Positions 1-8,614 of a stretch of 64,000 bases of DNA are shown here, in pieces (position 1 is the stretch's first letter; the number at the start of each line of letters is the position of its first letter). Under the pieces are notes generated by a model. The model did no database searches, had not been told where the DNA came from, and saw nothing but the letters and a program-made list of their open reading frames with translations. Source of the DNA: G963665405 sp963665405 (lineage in GTDB: Bacteria > Chloroflexota > Dehalococcoidia > Lucifugimonadales > G963665405); NCBI GenBank assembly GCA_963665405.2, contig CAXXUH010000004.1:682001-746000 (forward strand), written 5' to 3'. A program made the translations under genes and the position numbers.

Positions 1-1
1 G

Positions 2-145
2 CTCGGGTGGGTGGTCACATTCGGGGTCACTGCGGTGGACGCCTGGCTCGTCGCAGAGAAGAAGGATTCCCGGACGAGTCCGAGGGCTCGCCACGGGTCG
101 ATCGACTTCCCAAGCGACAGTGCCCCTGAGCGCCGCTACCAGTAA
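2..145 (+). CDS. C-terminal end of a protein running in from the left, probably membrane-associated
   Basis: An open frame enters from the left edge and stops at TAA 143-145, giving 47 residues. It starts with a hydrophobic stretch (LGWVVTFGVTAVDAWLV), then a charged tail (AEKKDSRTSPRAR...ERRYQ). This fits the end of a transmembrane helix followed by a cytoplasmic tail. The family cannot be named from this little sequence. The next gene is on the opposite strand, so this end is convergent with arsM. Confidence 0.4.
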   Translation, partial: LGWVVTFGVTAVDAWLVAEKKDSRTSPRARHGSIDFPSDSAPERRYQ

Positions 146-219
146 CGGAAGAGGGGCGGGGCCTCAGCCCCACCCCATGTGCCGTCGAGACGGCGATCGA
201 ACCCCCCGAATCACCCCTG

Positions 220-993
220 CTAGACAGACGGTTTGACGGCCCGGATGGTCATACTCGCCACCGCGGGCGCGTCGCCGGCATTGTCCGAGCCCGCCCCACT
301 CTCGCCTTGGACGCTGATCCGCACGAAGCCGGCCAACTCCAGGCCGTGCCGGTAGTCTTCGGCCGTTATCGCGCCGGCCACACACCCGACGTACTCCTCG
401 ACCGATCTCTTGGTCTCGTCCGGGAGATCGCCGACGAGAACTATGTCAGAGACCTCGAAGCGGCCGCCGGGCTTGAGCACCCGGAGCACTTCGCCGAAGA
501 CCCGGCTCTTGTCCGGCGAGAGGTTGACGACGCAGTTCGATATGACCACGTCGACCGAGCCGTCGGCCACCGGCAGCGCCTCCATCTCACCCAGCCTGAA
601 CTCCACGTTCTCGAAGCCACCCTTCGCACGGTTGGCCCTGGCACGGTCAATCATCTCCGGCGTCATGTCCACGCCGATGACCTTCCCGCTAGGCCCAACA
701 CTACTCGACGCCAGAAAGCAGTCGATGCCTCCGCCCGACCCCAGGTCCAGGACGGTCTCGCCCTCTTCCAGGGCAGCGAGCGCCAGCGGATTCCCGCATC
801 CGAGGCCCAGGTTGGCGCCCTCCGGCAGCTTCGATAGCTCGTCGGCGGTGTATCCGAGGTCGGCAACCTCCAGCGGGGAGGTGTTCGAGCTTTCGCACCC
901 GCACTCGCTGCCACAGCACGAGCCGCCTCCCTTTGCGATACCCGCGTACCCGTCCCGGACCAGCTTCTTGATCTCCGCTTCTGTATGCTGCAT
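220..993 (-). CDS. arsM: Arsenite S-adenosylmethionine methyltransferase
   Basis: Cytoplasmic enzyme that methylates As(III) using SAM. The 257-residue protein has a Rossmann methyltransferase core with motif I LDLGSGGG (about residues 83-90) and the acidic loop of VIGVDMTPEM. Cysteines match the family's arsenic-binding set: GLGCGNP (about 68), NCVVNL (about 153) and EYVGCVAGA (about 208). A Cys-rich N-terminus (SCCGSECGC) follows a short helix. The start MQHTEAEI is chosen because GGAGG lies a few bases upstream; a longer version with seven more residues (MKSKGGT) would place that Shine-Dalgarno inside the gene. The next gene upstream on the same strand is an AbrB-type regulator, a pairing that suggests metal(loid)-linked control. 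Confidence 0.9.
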   Translation of the reverse strand: MQHTEAEIKKLVRDGYAGIAKGGGSCCGSECGCESSNTSPLEVADLGYTADELSKLPEGANLGLGCGNPLALAALEEGETVLDLGSGGGIDCFLASSSVGPSGKVIGVDMTPEMIDRARANRAKGGFENVEFRLGEMEALPVADGSVDVVISNCVVNLSPDKSRVFGEVLRVLKPGGRFEVSDIVLVGDLPDETKRSVEEYVGCVAGAITAEDYRHGLELAGFVRISVQGESGAGSDNAGDAPAVASMTIRAVKPSV

Positions 994-1036
994 GGTTCCT
1001 CCTTTACTCTTCACTTGACCTCCAGCAGGGTGATCT

Positions 1037-1222
1037 AAGAAGCCCTTTCGACCATCCCCTCCGATACGCCCTGATTCATCGGGACATCGAGAGTCTCGAT
1101 GAGTGAAGCATCATCGGACCTGGCCCCCTTCCTGGCCAGGAAGGGGGGTAGCTGAAATCTGAGGGACACCCTCAGACTCCCGGCAATCCCGACTTGTCGG
1201 GATCTGCGCACCCCATACCCCA
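1037..1222. repeat. Dispersed intergenic repeat with three hairpins (copy 1)
   Basis: Non-coding repeat between arsM and the AbrB gene. It contains a purine/pyrimidine palindrome (CCCCCTTCCTGGCCAGGAAG and following G-run), a CTGAGGG/CCCTCAG stem and an ATCCCGAC/GTCGGGAT stem, in that order, ending in a CACCCCA box. Related copies occur at about 5610, 5970, 12411, 20546 and 31362. Confidence 0.8.
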
Positions 1223-1253
1223 TGATCTTGCCAGTAGTCCAAATGCCCGTGGC

Positions 1254-1541
1254 TCATCGATCGCTCGAAGCGCCCTTCATTACCGGACCCAGAACCGCCG
1301 CGACCATCCCAGACAGCTCCTCGACCTTCATCAAGGCGATGCAGCACAGCCGGCCGTCGTTCTCGTAGCTGACTACGGCCAGCTTGTCGCCCGCCGAGAT
1401 CCCGGCCCGCTCTCGAATCTCCTTGGGGAGCACCATCTGTCCGCGCTCGTCGATGGACACGACGGCCTCGACCTTGCAGCAGGCCCCGCTGGCGGCCGAC
1501 CCCTTGCCTGATACAGCTCTTCGCTTGTAACGCGTCGTCAC
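1254..1541 (-). CDS. AbrB/SpoVT-family small regulator, HgcAB-associated-protein type
   Basis: 95-residue protein. The core (about residues 20-70) is a swapped-hairpin AbrB domain, with the motif VVSIDERGQMVLPKEIRER followed by AGISAGDKLAVV. A CC pair just before the domain (GACCKVEAVV) and LCCIALMKVEEL after it match the AbrB-like proteins annotated as HgcAB-associated, often found next to arsM-like methyltransferases. The GTG start is chosen because GGAGG sits five bases upstream; an upstream TTG would overlap that site. It is likely a DNA-binding, possibly thiol/metal-sensing, regulator of the downstream arsM gene; that role is inferred. Confidence 0.75.
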   Translation of the reverse strand: MTTRYKRRAVSGKGSAASGACCKVEAVVSIDERGQMVLPKEIRERAGISAGDKLAVVSYENDGRLCCIALMKVEELSGMVAAVLGPVMKGASSDR

Positions 1542-1809
1542 AGCAACCTCCAAAAGTCAGAAGAATCAGAATAAGCTGATCCAACAGTAACCGATGACTA
1601 CTTGGATTGTCAAGCATGTGAAACTGGCGCTCGTCGTTGACACAGGCGGTCGGCGTTGCTACACTCGAAAACGTTGCAATTGTCCTCGTTTCCCCGGTAG
1701 GCACCAGCTTCCACCCATGCACGGTCCGTTGGATTGGTCCGCCATCGAGGTGGTCGGCTGTGCACCCAAGATCGGGACCAGCAGCCCAGCGTCAGGAGGT
1801 TTCTCACAG

Positions 1810-3504
1810 ATGGCAGCGACGAAAAAGAGGACCACGGTCGGGAGGGTGGTGGGAGCCAAAGAGGTCTTCACGCCCGAGTTCATCGAGTACCTCGAGGCCC
1901 TGCACGACCGGTTTACTCCTCGTATCCACGAGCTGCGGGCCAAGCGGGCCAAGGTTCTCGACAACGCGATCAAGCGGAACGGGATGCCTGGTCCGCTCCC
2001 CGAGAGCGAGATCACCACCGGCGACTGGCAGGTGCCGGCCGTCCCCGCAGAGCTTCGGAGACCGGGCATTGAGATATCGGGGCCCGTATCCATCACCCCT
2101 ATGTTCATAAACGCCCTGAACCCGGGACCCGACGGCGGCCGGGCCGAGGGTGACCTGGACGACGACGAGGATTCGGCTGGACATCGACTGGTCGACACCG
2201 TCCGGTCGGCGATCAACAGGCTGGGCGCCGTCGAGAGGACCCTCACCCACTTCGACGAGACGCGCCAGCGCGAGTACAAGATCCATCCGGGAGACATCCC
2301 TTTCTTCATGCACCGCGAGCGCGGCCTCCATCTGGACGAGCCGGAGGTCAAGATCGATCGAAAGCCGGTGCCGGCCAGCACCCTGGGAACCGCGCTCACG
2401 CTGTTCTGGGCGGGCAGGGCCCACATCGAACGCGGCCAGGGCATCTACTTCTACCTGCCCAAGCTGGAGTCTGCCGAGGAGGCGGAGCTCTGGAAAGAGT
2501 TCTTCGATGCCTCCCGAGAGCTGCTGGACTATCCGGAGGACGCGGTAATAAAGGCGATCCCATTGATGGAGTCGCTGCCGGCCGCGTACCAGATGGAGGA
2601 GATGATGCACGCCCTGGGCCCGTATGCGGCGGGGCTGAACGCGGCCCGGTGGGACTTCAAGGCGAGTATCCTCGAGTTCGTAATGGCGGACCCGGACTCC
2701 GTCTGGCCGGACCGTTTCGACGTGGACATAAAGACGACCCCGTTCATGGCCAACATCTTCAGACGCCTGGTCGCGATCTGCCTGAAGAGGGGTGCGGTCC
2801 CTATCGGCGGCATGGCCACGGCACTGCCCAGCCGGGACAACGAGGTTAACAGGGCTGCGGCCGATTCGATCAGGGCAGACAAAGAGTGGGAGGCGAAGCA
2901 GGGATTCGTCAGGGCATGGGTAGCCCACATCTTCCACATGAAGACCGCGGCGGACCCGTTCAAGGAGCTTCGGTCCCGAGGCTGGACGCCGGACTCTGGG
3001 ATGGAGGACCCCGACAACTTCCCCATCCAGATCGATGTGCCGGAGGGAGTCATCACCGTCGAAGGCACCAGGCGAAACGCCCGGATGCTCATCGAGTATC
3101 TCGAAGGTTGGCTCAACGGACGGGGGGCGAAGGGCATAGACAGCCTGGCCGGCAAGCCGGGAATCCATCCGGCGCTCATGGAGGATCTGGCGACCGGCCG
3201 GATCTCGGTAGCGCAGATCGCCCAGAGGATCATCCACTCCGCAAAGGACTCCGAGACCGGCCAGGTCCACGACCTCGCGCTGGTCAAGCAGCTGCTGGCC
3301 GGCGAGGTCAAGGACATTGTGGCTCGGCCGACCGCCGACGGCGCCCGAAGAGAGGACCTGGCCGCGGCCGGGGTCCGATACAGCAACGCATACAAGATTG
3401 CGATGCGGTGGATCAAGAACTACACCGAGTTCAATTTCAGGAGCCTCGGGTCCTACACGCGTTCCGATCTCGACAAGATCGCGGCCGCCGAGGACGCCTT
3501 CTAG
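1810..3504 (+). CDS. aceB: Malate synthase (type A family)
   Basis: Condenses glyoxylate with acetyl-CoA to malate, the second step of the glyoxylate shunt. The 564-residue length is normal for malate synthase A. Family signatures visible: HRERGLHLDEPEV (about 180), the GRAHIERGQGIYFYLPKLES segment, and GAVPIGGMATALPSRD (about 330). The C-terminal helical region carries the YSNAYKIAMRWIKNY motif. Start ATG 1810 has AGGAGG at 1794-1799; longer open frame upstream is unsupported. The gene lies 72 bases before hydroxypyruvate isomerase on the same strand, so the two probably form a glyoxylate-handling operon. No isocitrate lyase is seen in the window. Confidence 0.92.
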   Translation: MAATKKRTTVGRVVGAKEVFTPEFIEYLEALHDRFTPRIHELRAKRAKVLDNAIKRNGMPGPLPESEITTGDWQVPAVPAELRRPGIEISGPVSITPMFINALNPGPDGGRAEGDLDDDEDSAGHRLVDTVRSAINRLGAVERTLTHFDETRQREYKIHPGDIPFFMHRERGLHLDEPEVKIDRKPVPASTLGTALTLFWAGRAHIERGQGIYFYLPKLESAEEAELWKEFFDASRELLDYPEDAVIKAIPLMESLPAAYQMEEMMHALGPYAAGLNAARWDFKASILEFVMADPDSVWPDRFDVDIKTTPFMANIFRRLVAICLKRGAVPIGGMATALPSRDNEVNRAAADSIRADKEWEAKQGFVRAWVAHIFHMKTAADPFKELRSRGWTPDSGMEDPDNFPIQIDVPEGVITVEGTRRNARMLIEYLEGWLNGRGAKGIDSLAGKPGIHPALMEDLATGRISVAQIAQRIIHSAKDSETGQVHDLALVKQLLAGEVKDIVARPTADGARREDLAAAGVRYSNAYKIAMRWIKNYTEFNFRSLGSYTRSDLDKIAAAEDAF

Positions 3505-3576
3505 CTCGACGATGGAGAAGGAGAGGGCGGCCGGGACAGCAAGCTGCGTCCTCCGGCGCGCTCCTAAAGGGTGAGC

Positions 3577-4359
3577 ATGTCTCGATTCGCCGCCAACCTG
3601 ACGATGCTGTTCAACGAAGTCGACTTCCTCGACCGGTTTGCGGCGGCATCCAGGGCAGGGTTCAAAGGTGTCGAGTTCCTCTTCCCCTATGACTACGGCA
3701 TCGACGAGCTGACCGCCCGGCTACGGCACAACCAGCTGACCCAGGTCCTCTTCAACCTCCCGGCGGGCGAGTGGGGGGCGGGGGAGCGCGGAATAGCCTG
3801 CCACCCAGAGCGGGTAGGGGAGTTTCAGGCCGGTGTAGGCAGGGCCATCGAGTACGCTGGCGCCCTCGGATGCACCCGCCTCAACTGCCTGGCCGGTATT
3901 CCGCCCGGCAGAGTCGAGACCGATGAGGTTCACGATACCTTCGTGAGCAACCTGCGCTTCGCCGCGGACAAGCTCGGCGAAGAGGGGATACAGCTCGTCA
4001 CTGAGCCGATCAACACCAGAGACATCCCCGGCTTCTACCTGTGCCAAACCCGGCACGCGCTCTCGATCCTCAAGGAGGTCGGCTCCGACAACCTCGGCCT
4101 GCAATACGACGTCTACCACATGCAGGTAATGGAGGGCGACCTCGCGAGGACCATCGAGGAAAACCTGGGCGTGATCCGCCACATCCAGATCGCCGACAAC
4201 CCCGGCCGCCACGAGCCGGGCACCGGGGAGATCAACTACCCCTTCCTCTTCGACACGCTCGACCGGTTGGGCTACGACGGCTGGGTGGGTTGCGAGTACA
4301 TCCCGATGTCCTCGACCACCGAGGGCCTGGGCTGGGCCGGCCGCTACCTGAACAGCTAG
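3577..4359 (+). CDS. hyi: Hydroxypyruvate isomerase / AP-endonuclease-2-type TIM barrel
   Basis: Interconverts hydroxypyruvate and tartronate semialdehyde in glyoxylate/glycerate metabolism. The 260-residue protein has the Hyi pattern: start MSRFAANLTMLFNEVDFLDR, GFKGVEFLFPYDY, LVTEPINTRDIPGFYL (about 140-155), LQYDVYHMQVMEGD (about 175) and HIQIADNPGRHEPGTGEINY (about 205-225), which carry the metal-binding Glu, Asp and His residues. ATG 3577 is preferred (AAAGG upstream); a GTG two codons earlier is possible. It follows malate synthase and shares substrate chemistry with it. Confidence 0.88.
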   Translation: MSRFAANLTMLFNEVDFLDRFAAASRAGFKGVEFLFPYDYGIDELTARLRHNQLTQVLFNLPAGEWGAGERGIACHPERVGEFQAGVGRAIEYAGALGCTRLNCLAGIPPGRVETDEVHDTFVSNLRFAADKLGEEGIQLVTEPINTRDIPGFYLCQTRHALSILKEVGSDNLGLQYDVYHMQVMEGDLARTIEENLGVIRHIQIADNPGRHEPGTGEINYPFLFDTLDRLGYDGWVGCEYIPMSSTTEGLGWAGRYLNS

Positions 4360-4482
4360 TTCTCGGTACGCCGGTCTCCTGGAGCTTCCGCTCGCAACTC
4401 TGCGGAGCGCGATCACCCCTTCCTAGCCTTCCCCCAGTGAGGAAGAGTCAGAGAGGGGGCGAACCCGCCGGGCCACCTTGGG

Positions 4483-5568
4483 CTAGTCGAAGGTGATCAC
4501 GCTGCGGGCGACCTCCCCCCGCGCGAGGACGTCGAATGCGGTGTTCACCTCGTCGAGCGGGAAGCGGCGGGTGATCAGCTCGTCGAGCTTCAGCTTGCCG
4601 GCCTTGTAGAGGTCCAGCAGCCTGGGGAAATCGATGCGAGGCCGGGCGCTGCCGTACATCGAGGCGATCACCGTCTTCTCCAGCATCAGGTCGCGCGCAT
4701 CGATGGTCACCGGCGTATTAAGAGGTGCGTGCCCCACCCAGACGGTCACCCCCCTGCTCCTCGTCGCGTGGATGGACTGGACGAACGGCTCCGCCACGAG
4801 ACCGATCGCCTCGAACGCATAGTGCACGCCCAGGCCGCCGGTCAGCTCTCGAATCTTCTCGACCGGATCGTCCCTCGACGAGTTGACCGTGTGCGTCGCT
4901 CCGAACTCCTTTGCCATATCGAGCTTGTTGTCCAGAAGATCGACGGAGATGATCGTCGTCGCTCCGGCCAGGGCGCAGCCCTGGATCACGTTGAGTCCGA
5001 CGCCGCCGGCGCCGAACACGGCGCAGGTCGCCCCGGGCTCGACGCCCGCCGTGTTGATCGCGGCGCCCACCCCGGTCATTACACCGCATCCGACCAGAGA
5101 GGCCTGCGGAAACGGGATGTCCTTGTCGATCGGGATCACCGCGGACTGGGTCAGAACCGAGTGGGTCCCCATCGTCCCCAGCCCGGACAGTAGCTCTATC
5201 GGTGCGCCGGTGCTCTTCAGTGCCGCCTTGACCCCTGTCAGCTCGAGGCGCTCGTAGCAGAGGTTGACGTGCCCTTTCTGGCACATCTCGCAGAGCCCGC
5301 AGAATGGCCACCACGATAGGATGACGTGGTCGCCGGTCTTCACATGGGTCACGCCGGGACCCACCGCCTCGACGATCCCGGCCCCCTCGTGGCCGAGGAC
5401 GGTCGGGACCGGGACATTGGCCCATTCGCCCTTTACGACGTGCCAGTCTGAGTGGCATACGCCGCTGGCCATCATCTTGACCAAGACCTGCCCGTGTCCG
5501 GGGTCGGGAAGGTCCATCTCCTCGACCTTCAGTGGCTTGTTGTACTCGTACAGGACTGCGCCCCTCAT
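4483..5568 (-). CDS. Zinc-dependent alcohol dehydrogenase (class III/MDR type)
   Basis: 361-residue medium-chain dehydrogenase. Catalytic zinc ligands lie in SGVCHSDWH (about 37) and LGHEGAG (about 60). The structural zinc loop has four cysteines (CGLCEMCQKGHVNLC, about 90-104). The NAD-binding Rossmann motif is GAGGVGLNVIQG (about 190). The closest families are alcohol dehydrogenases and S-(hydroxymethyl)glutathione/mycothiol-type dehydrogenases; the substrate is not fixed by sequence. ATG 5568 is preferred because AGGAGG lies nine bases upstream; a 21-residue N-terminal extension is not supported. It is convergent with the hyi operon. Confidence 0.85.
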   Translation of the reverse strand: MRGAVLYEYNKPLKVEEMDLPDPGHGQVLVKMMASGVCHSDWHVVKGEWANVPVPTVLGHEGAGIVEAVGPGVTHVKTGDHVILSWWPFCGLCEMCQKGHVNLCYERLELTGVKAALKSTGAPIELLSGLGTMGTHSVLTQSAVIPIDKDIPFPQASLVGCGVMTGVGAAINTAGVEPGATCAVFGAGGVGLNVIQGCALAGATTIISVDLLDNKLDMAKEFGATHTVNSSRDDPVEKIRELTGGLGVHYAFEAIGLVAEPFVQSIHATRSRGVTVWVGHAPLNTPVTIDARDLMLEKTVIASMYGSARPRIDFPRLLDLYKAGKLKLDELITRRFPLDEVNTAFDVLARGEVARSVITFD

Positions 5569-5609
5569 CGAAGGTACCTCCTCTTTGCTTGCGGCTCGGC
5601 CGGCGGGGT

Positions 5610-5855
5610 GTTCAAGAGCCCCTTCGACCATTCCCTCCGATACGCCCCGATGAATCGGGGCATCGAGAGTCTCGATGAGCGAAGGCTCATCGGACCTGGC
5701 CCCCTTCCTGGCCGGGAAGGGGGAAATATATCTGAGATCTGAGGGACACCCTCAGACACCCGCCAGAGGGGCTCCGCCCCTCTGCACACCCCTTCGCCTG
5801 GCTCAGAACCGGCTCTCGGACTCCCGGCAAAAGGGGCTCAGCCACTCTGCGCGCC
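5610..5855. repeat. Dispersed hairpin repeat (copy 2, extended)
   Basis: Same family as the repeat at 1037-1222: it shares the opening (CCTTCGACCATTCCCTCCGA), the GAGAGTCTCGATGAG segment, the CCCCCTTCCTGGCC palindrome, CTGAGGGacaCCCTCAG, and a CAGAGGGGCTCCGCCCCTCT hairpin. It is followed by a second half-copy ending GCGCGCCCC. No coding sequence. Confidence 0.75.
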
Positions 5856-5969
5856 CCAATTTTCATCCTGCCGCCACGTCAGCAAGCTCTATCAACGCGG
5901 AGAGTGTAGCAGCAGCCATTGAGAGGGTCAACGACCGGGAAGAGGCTGTCGGAGACTGATGGAGCGACA

Positions 5970-6083
5970 CCACCCCTTCCCCGGAAGGGGTCAGATGAGA
6001 ATCTGAGGGACACTCCTTCGACAAACTCAGGGCAGGCTCTCAGACACCCGGTAATCCCGACTTGCCGGGATCTTGAACACCCG
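5970..6083. repeat. Dispersed hairpin repeat (copy 3)
   Basis: Shorter member of the same repeat family upstream of ftsZ. CCCCTTCCCCGGAAGGGG replaces the longer palindrome, followed by ATCTGAGGGACA, a CTTCGACAAACTCAGG insertion, CTCAGACACCCGG and the ATCCCGACttGCCGGGAT hairpin. The rest of 6084-6326 shows nothing coding. Confidence 0.65.
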
Positions 6084-6326
6084 TCTCGGAGGCCCGAAAG
6101 ACGGCGAGGCTTTGCTGCGTTCAAGCCCCGTTCCAGAGGCTCCATTTTGCCCGAGCGTGCCCGGCGGCGTCACAATAGGGCCTGGTACTTTCTTCCCATC
6201 AGATTGAGGAGATATATGGGATGCTCCGGGCGCCTCCGTCCCAATATGATCGAATTGCGCCGTGTAGCCCGGTAGCGGCGTCGGACGGTACCCGACGGAC
6301 GATACTCGACGGAGGGGAGTGGAAAT

Positions 6327-7406
6327 ATGGCTAAAGTGTTTGGTCCAACGGCAACCGAAGGGGCCATGGCTGTCGAGCAGTTGCCCACCGGTCAACCTCG
6401 GCAGGACAGCTCATGGGAGCGGGCGCCCGCGCGCATCAAGGTCATCGGCGTCGGCGGCGGCGGGTGTAACTGCGTTCGCCGCATGCTGCAGCACGACGTA
6501 CGCGGCGTCGAGTACGTTATGGTCAACACCGACATCAAGTCTCTTGAGCCGGACTCCCAGGGTGCCGAGCTGGTCCAGATCGGCCAGAAAATCACTCACG
6601 GCTGGGGTGCCGGGAGCGATCCTCGGATGGGCGAGCGAGCCGCCGAGGAGTCGGTTTCGAGTCTGCGGAACGCCCTCAAGAACGCCGAGCTTGTCTTCGT
6701 AACCTCCGGCATGGGCGGCGGCACCGGAACTGGAGCCGCTCCGTACGTTGCGCACCTGGCCAAGGAGATGGGCGCCCTGGTCGTCGGGGTAGTGACCACT
6801 CCCTTCAGCTTCGAGGGGAGCCGCAGAATCAACGAGGCCCACGCGGGAGTTTCCCGCCTGCGCCCGTTCGTCGACAATCTGATCGTCATCCACAACGATC
6901 GGCTGCTCCAGTATGTCAGCCAGGACGTAGAGCTGATCGAGGCTTTCCGGACCGCCGATGAGGTGGTCACACAGGGCATCCTGAGCGTCTCCGAGCTCAT
7001 CAACGTCCCCGGCGAAATCAACGTCGACTTCGCCGACGTCCGGTCCATCATGGCCTTCCCCGGAGCGGCGCTCATGGCGATGGGCCGCGGCCACGGAAAG
7101 ATGGGCGCGGTCGAGGCGGCCAAGCAGGCCATAGCCAACCCGCTACTCAATCTGTCCATCAAGGGCGGCAAGGGAGTGCGCTTCTCGGTGAAGGGTGGCT
7201 ACGAGCTGAGCCTCGGCGGGGTCAACGCCGCCGGTGAGCTGATCGGTAACGCGGTCAGGAAGGACGCTGCAATCTTCTTCGGAATGTCGATCGACGAGAG
7301 TCTCGAGGACGATGTGAAGCTTACGCTCATCGCCACGGGCCTCAAGACAGAGGGGCCGAAAGGCTCACTCGGCGGCAGGTTCCGAAATCTCCTCCCGGGG
7401 GCATAG
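6327..7406 (+). CDS. ftsZ: Cell division protein FtsZ (tubulin-like GTPase), tail-less
   Basis: Tubulin-like GTPase that polymerises into the division ring. Signatures: IKVIGVGGGGCNCVRRM (G1, about 37), VNTDIKSL (about 67), the tubulin signature GMGGGTGTGAAP (about 130), and INVDFADVRSIM for the T7 synergy loop (about 230). The 359-residue protein stops just after the last core strands (LTLIATGL) with RFRNLLPGA, so the usual disordered linker and the conserved C-terminal peptide that binds FtsA/ZipA-type tethers are absent. Start ATG 6327 has GGAGGGGAG upstream; ATG 6366 is an alternative. It is not in a dcw cluster, so it may be a second FtsZ. Confidence 0.93.
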   Translation: MAKVFGPTATEGAMAVEQLPTGQPRQDSSWERAPARIKVIGVGGGGCNCVRRMLQHDVRGVEYVMVNTDIKSLEPDSQGAELVQIGQKITHGWGAGSDPRMGERAAEESVSSLRNALKNAELVFVTSGMGGGTGTGAAPYVAHLAKEMGALVVGVVTTPFSFEGSRRINEAHAGVSRLRPFVDNLIVIHNDRLLQYVSQDVELIEAFRTADEVVTQGILSVSELINVPGEINVDFADVRSIMAFPGAALMAMGRGHGKMGAVEAAKQAIANPLLNLSIKGGKGVRFSVKGGYELSLGGVNAAGELIGNAVRKDAAIFFGMSIDESLEDDVKLTLIATGLKTEGPKGSLGGRFRNLLPGA

Positions 7407-7584
7407 CCGACCCCGGGTGGGTCGGAGAACGGGACGAGTAAGCAGTGACGAGCTCGCGGGAATGCGCGGGCTCGTCGTCCGTAAAGCCAGGACGGCGACA
7501 GTTGGGCTCGGTGGGCCGCCGCCCTACGACAGATTACCGGGCGCTCGAACACGTAGTTCTGACTTGTATGGGAGGGAAGCAAAG

Positions 7585-8012
7585 ATGGGCGCGGAGAGCA
7601 ACGTAGAGCAGCTTTTCCGGAGGCTTGACCAGCTCAAGGCGGAGAAGGGCACACTGGGAATACAGGCGACGCACTTCATGGGCGCGGAGAGCAACGCAGA
7701 GCAAGGCGGAGAAGGGCACACTGGGAATACAGGCGGCACTTCATCCAGGTCGCCCAGTCGCTGAAGGACCCCCTGAACTGGCGGATCGGGGGCGAGAGCG
7801 TGATCGGCTACGGCAACAACGTGGCCGACGTCAACCTTCCCGATGTGCTGGATCTCGCCGACCGGGTCCAGCGAGTGCAGCGAGAGCACCACGACCTCAC
7901 GGTGAACGCCAGCGTCCATCTCGAAGGCACGGCGAAGAAGTTCTTCCTGCAGGAGCTGGAAGGCATGAGGCGCCGATTCATCGGAGAGGAAGAGGAAGCT
8001 CAGGTAGCCTGA
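7585..8012 (+). pseudogene. Small gene of unknown family broken by an internal duplication
   Basis: The 5' end (ATG 7585, GGAGGGAAGC upstream) encodes MGAESNVEQLFRRLDQLKAE...GIQATHF in frame 1. The 3' part (7743-8012) encodes IQVAQSLKDPLNWRIGG...EEEEAQVA in frame 0. Between them, 7678-7742 is a second, shortened copy of 7585-7677: it lacks 26 bases (7611-7636) and two more near its end, for a net insertion of 65 bases. Removing it restores one open frame of about 120 residues. As it stands, translation from 7585 ends after 59 residues at 7764. No family was recognised. The intact product looks mostly helical and acidic at the C-terminus. Confidence 0.65.
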
Positions 8013-8104
8013 GCTCACCGATCCGACAACCAGCCGCCGCTGACCCCCTTATCGGGCGCGTTCGTATCTCCCGCCAACCTAGAGAGGCGAAGGCCACCAG
8101 CACG

Positions 8105-8614
8105 ATGAACACGAAACTGTCCGCCGAACGGGGATTCACCGCGTTACAGGTCGTGGCCGGTTTGGGTATCCCGGTCATCTGGGGAATGCTCCTGCTCACG
8201 ATCGGGTCCGGTATCCTCTCGAGCCCGGAGGATGCGGAGCCCCCACCGGAGGTCCAGGCAGAGAGCTCCGACGACCCTCTCGATGACCTGCGCGACGCTG
8301 TCCGATCCTTCGTGAAGGACGTCAGGATCGCCGTAGTGTCCGACCTGCTGGACGGCGCCGAACCGGCCTCTGAGCTAACGCTTCTCCTGGCCGATGGCGA
8401 CGACGAGGTATCTCAAACCCTGATAACCATCTACAAGCTGGAGGGCGACACGCTGACGGTGTCGTACGACGGGAGCACTCACACCATCGTACGAGACCTC
8501 GTCGCGGTGGGATTCACCCTTTCGGGTGACACCATCACGGGGACATTCGAGGTCAGGGTCGGTCCCGATGCCACCCGGAGCCTGTCGGTGGCCGCAGAGA
8601 TGAGCCGGGGCTGA
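8105..8614 (+). CDS. Type IV pseudopilin-like small protein
   Basis: 169 residues. The N-terminus (AERGFTALQVVAGLGI) looks like a class III prepilin leader: a short basic leader, Gly before the presumed cleavage site, Phe at +1, then a hydrophobic helix of about 24 residues. The usual Glu at +5 is Gln here. The C-terminal part (KLEGDTLTVSYDGSTHTIV...TGTFEVRVGPDATRSLSV) has the alternating beta pattern of minor pilins. It is likely a membrane-anchored pseudopilin or a pilin-derived extracytoplasmic protein. The start is weakly supported (GCGAAGG about 12 bases upstream). No other pilus genes are nearby. Confidence 0.55.
   Translation: MNTKLSAERGFTALQVVAGLGIPVIWGMLLLTIGSGILSSPEDAEPPPEVQAESSDDPLDDLRDAVRSFVKDVRIAVVSDLLDGAEPASELTLLLADGDDEVSQTLITIYKLEGDTLTVSYDGSTHTIVRDLVAVGFTLSGDTITGTFEVRVGPDATRSLSVAAEMSRG

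Noticed and set aside
1037..1222. CRISPR or tRNA-like RNA in the hairpin repeats
   Set aside because: Copies are dispersed, not arrayed, and no cloverleaf forms; they fit an intergenic repeat family.
1804..3270. Long open frame antisense to malate synthase
   Set aside because: Arises from high GC and codon bias of the sense gene; composition (Arg/Pro/Leu-rich) is not protein-like and the sense strand has a clear enzyme.
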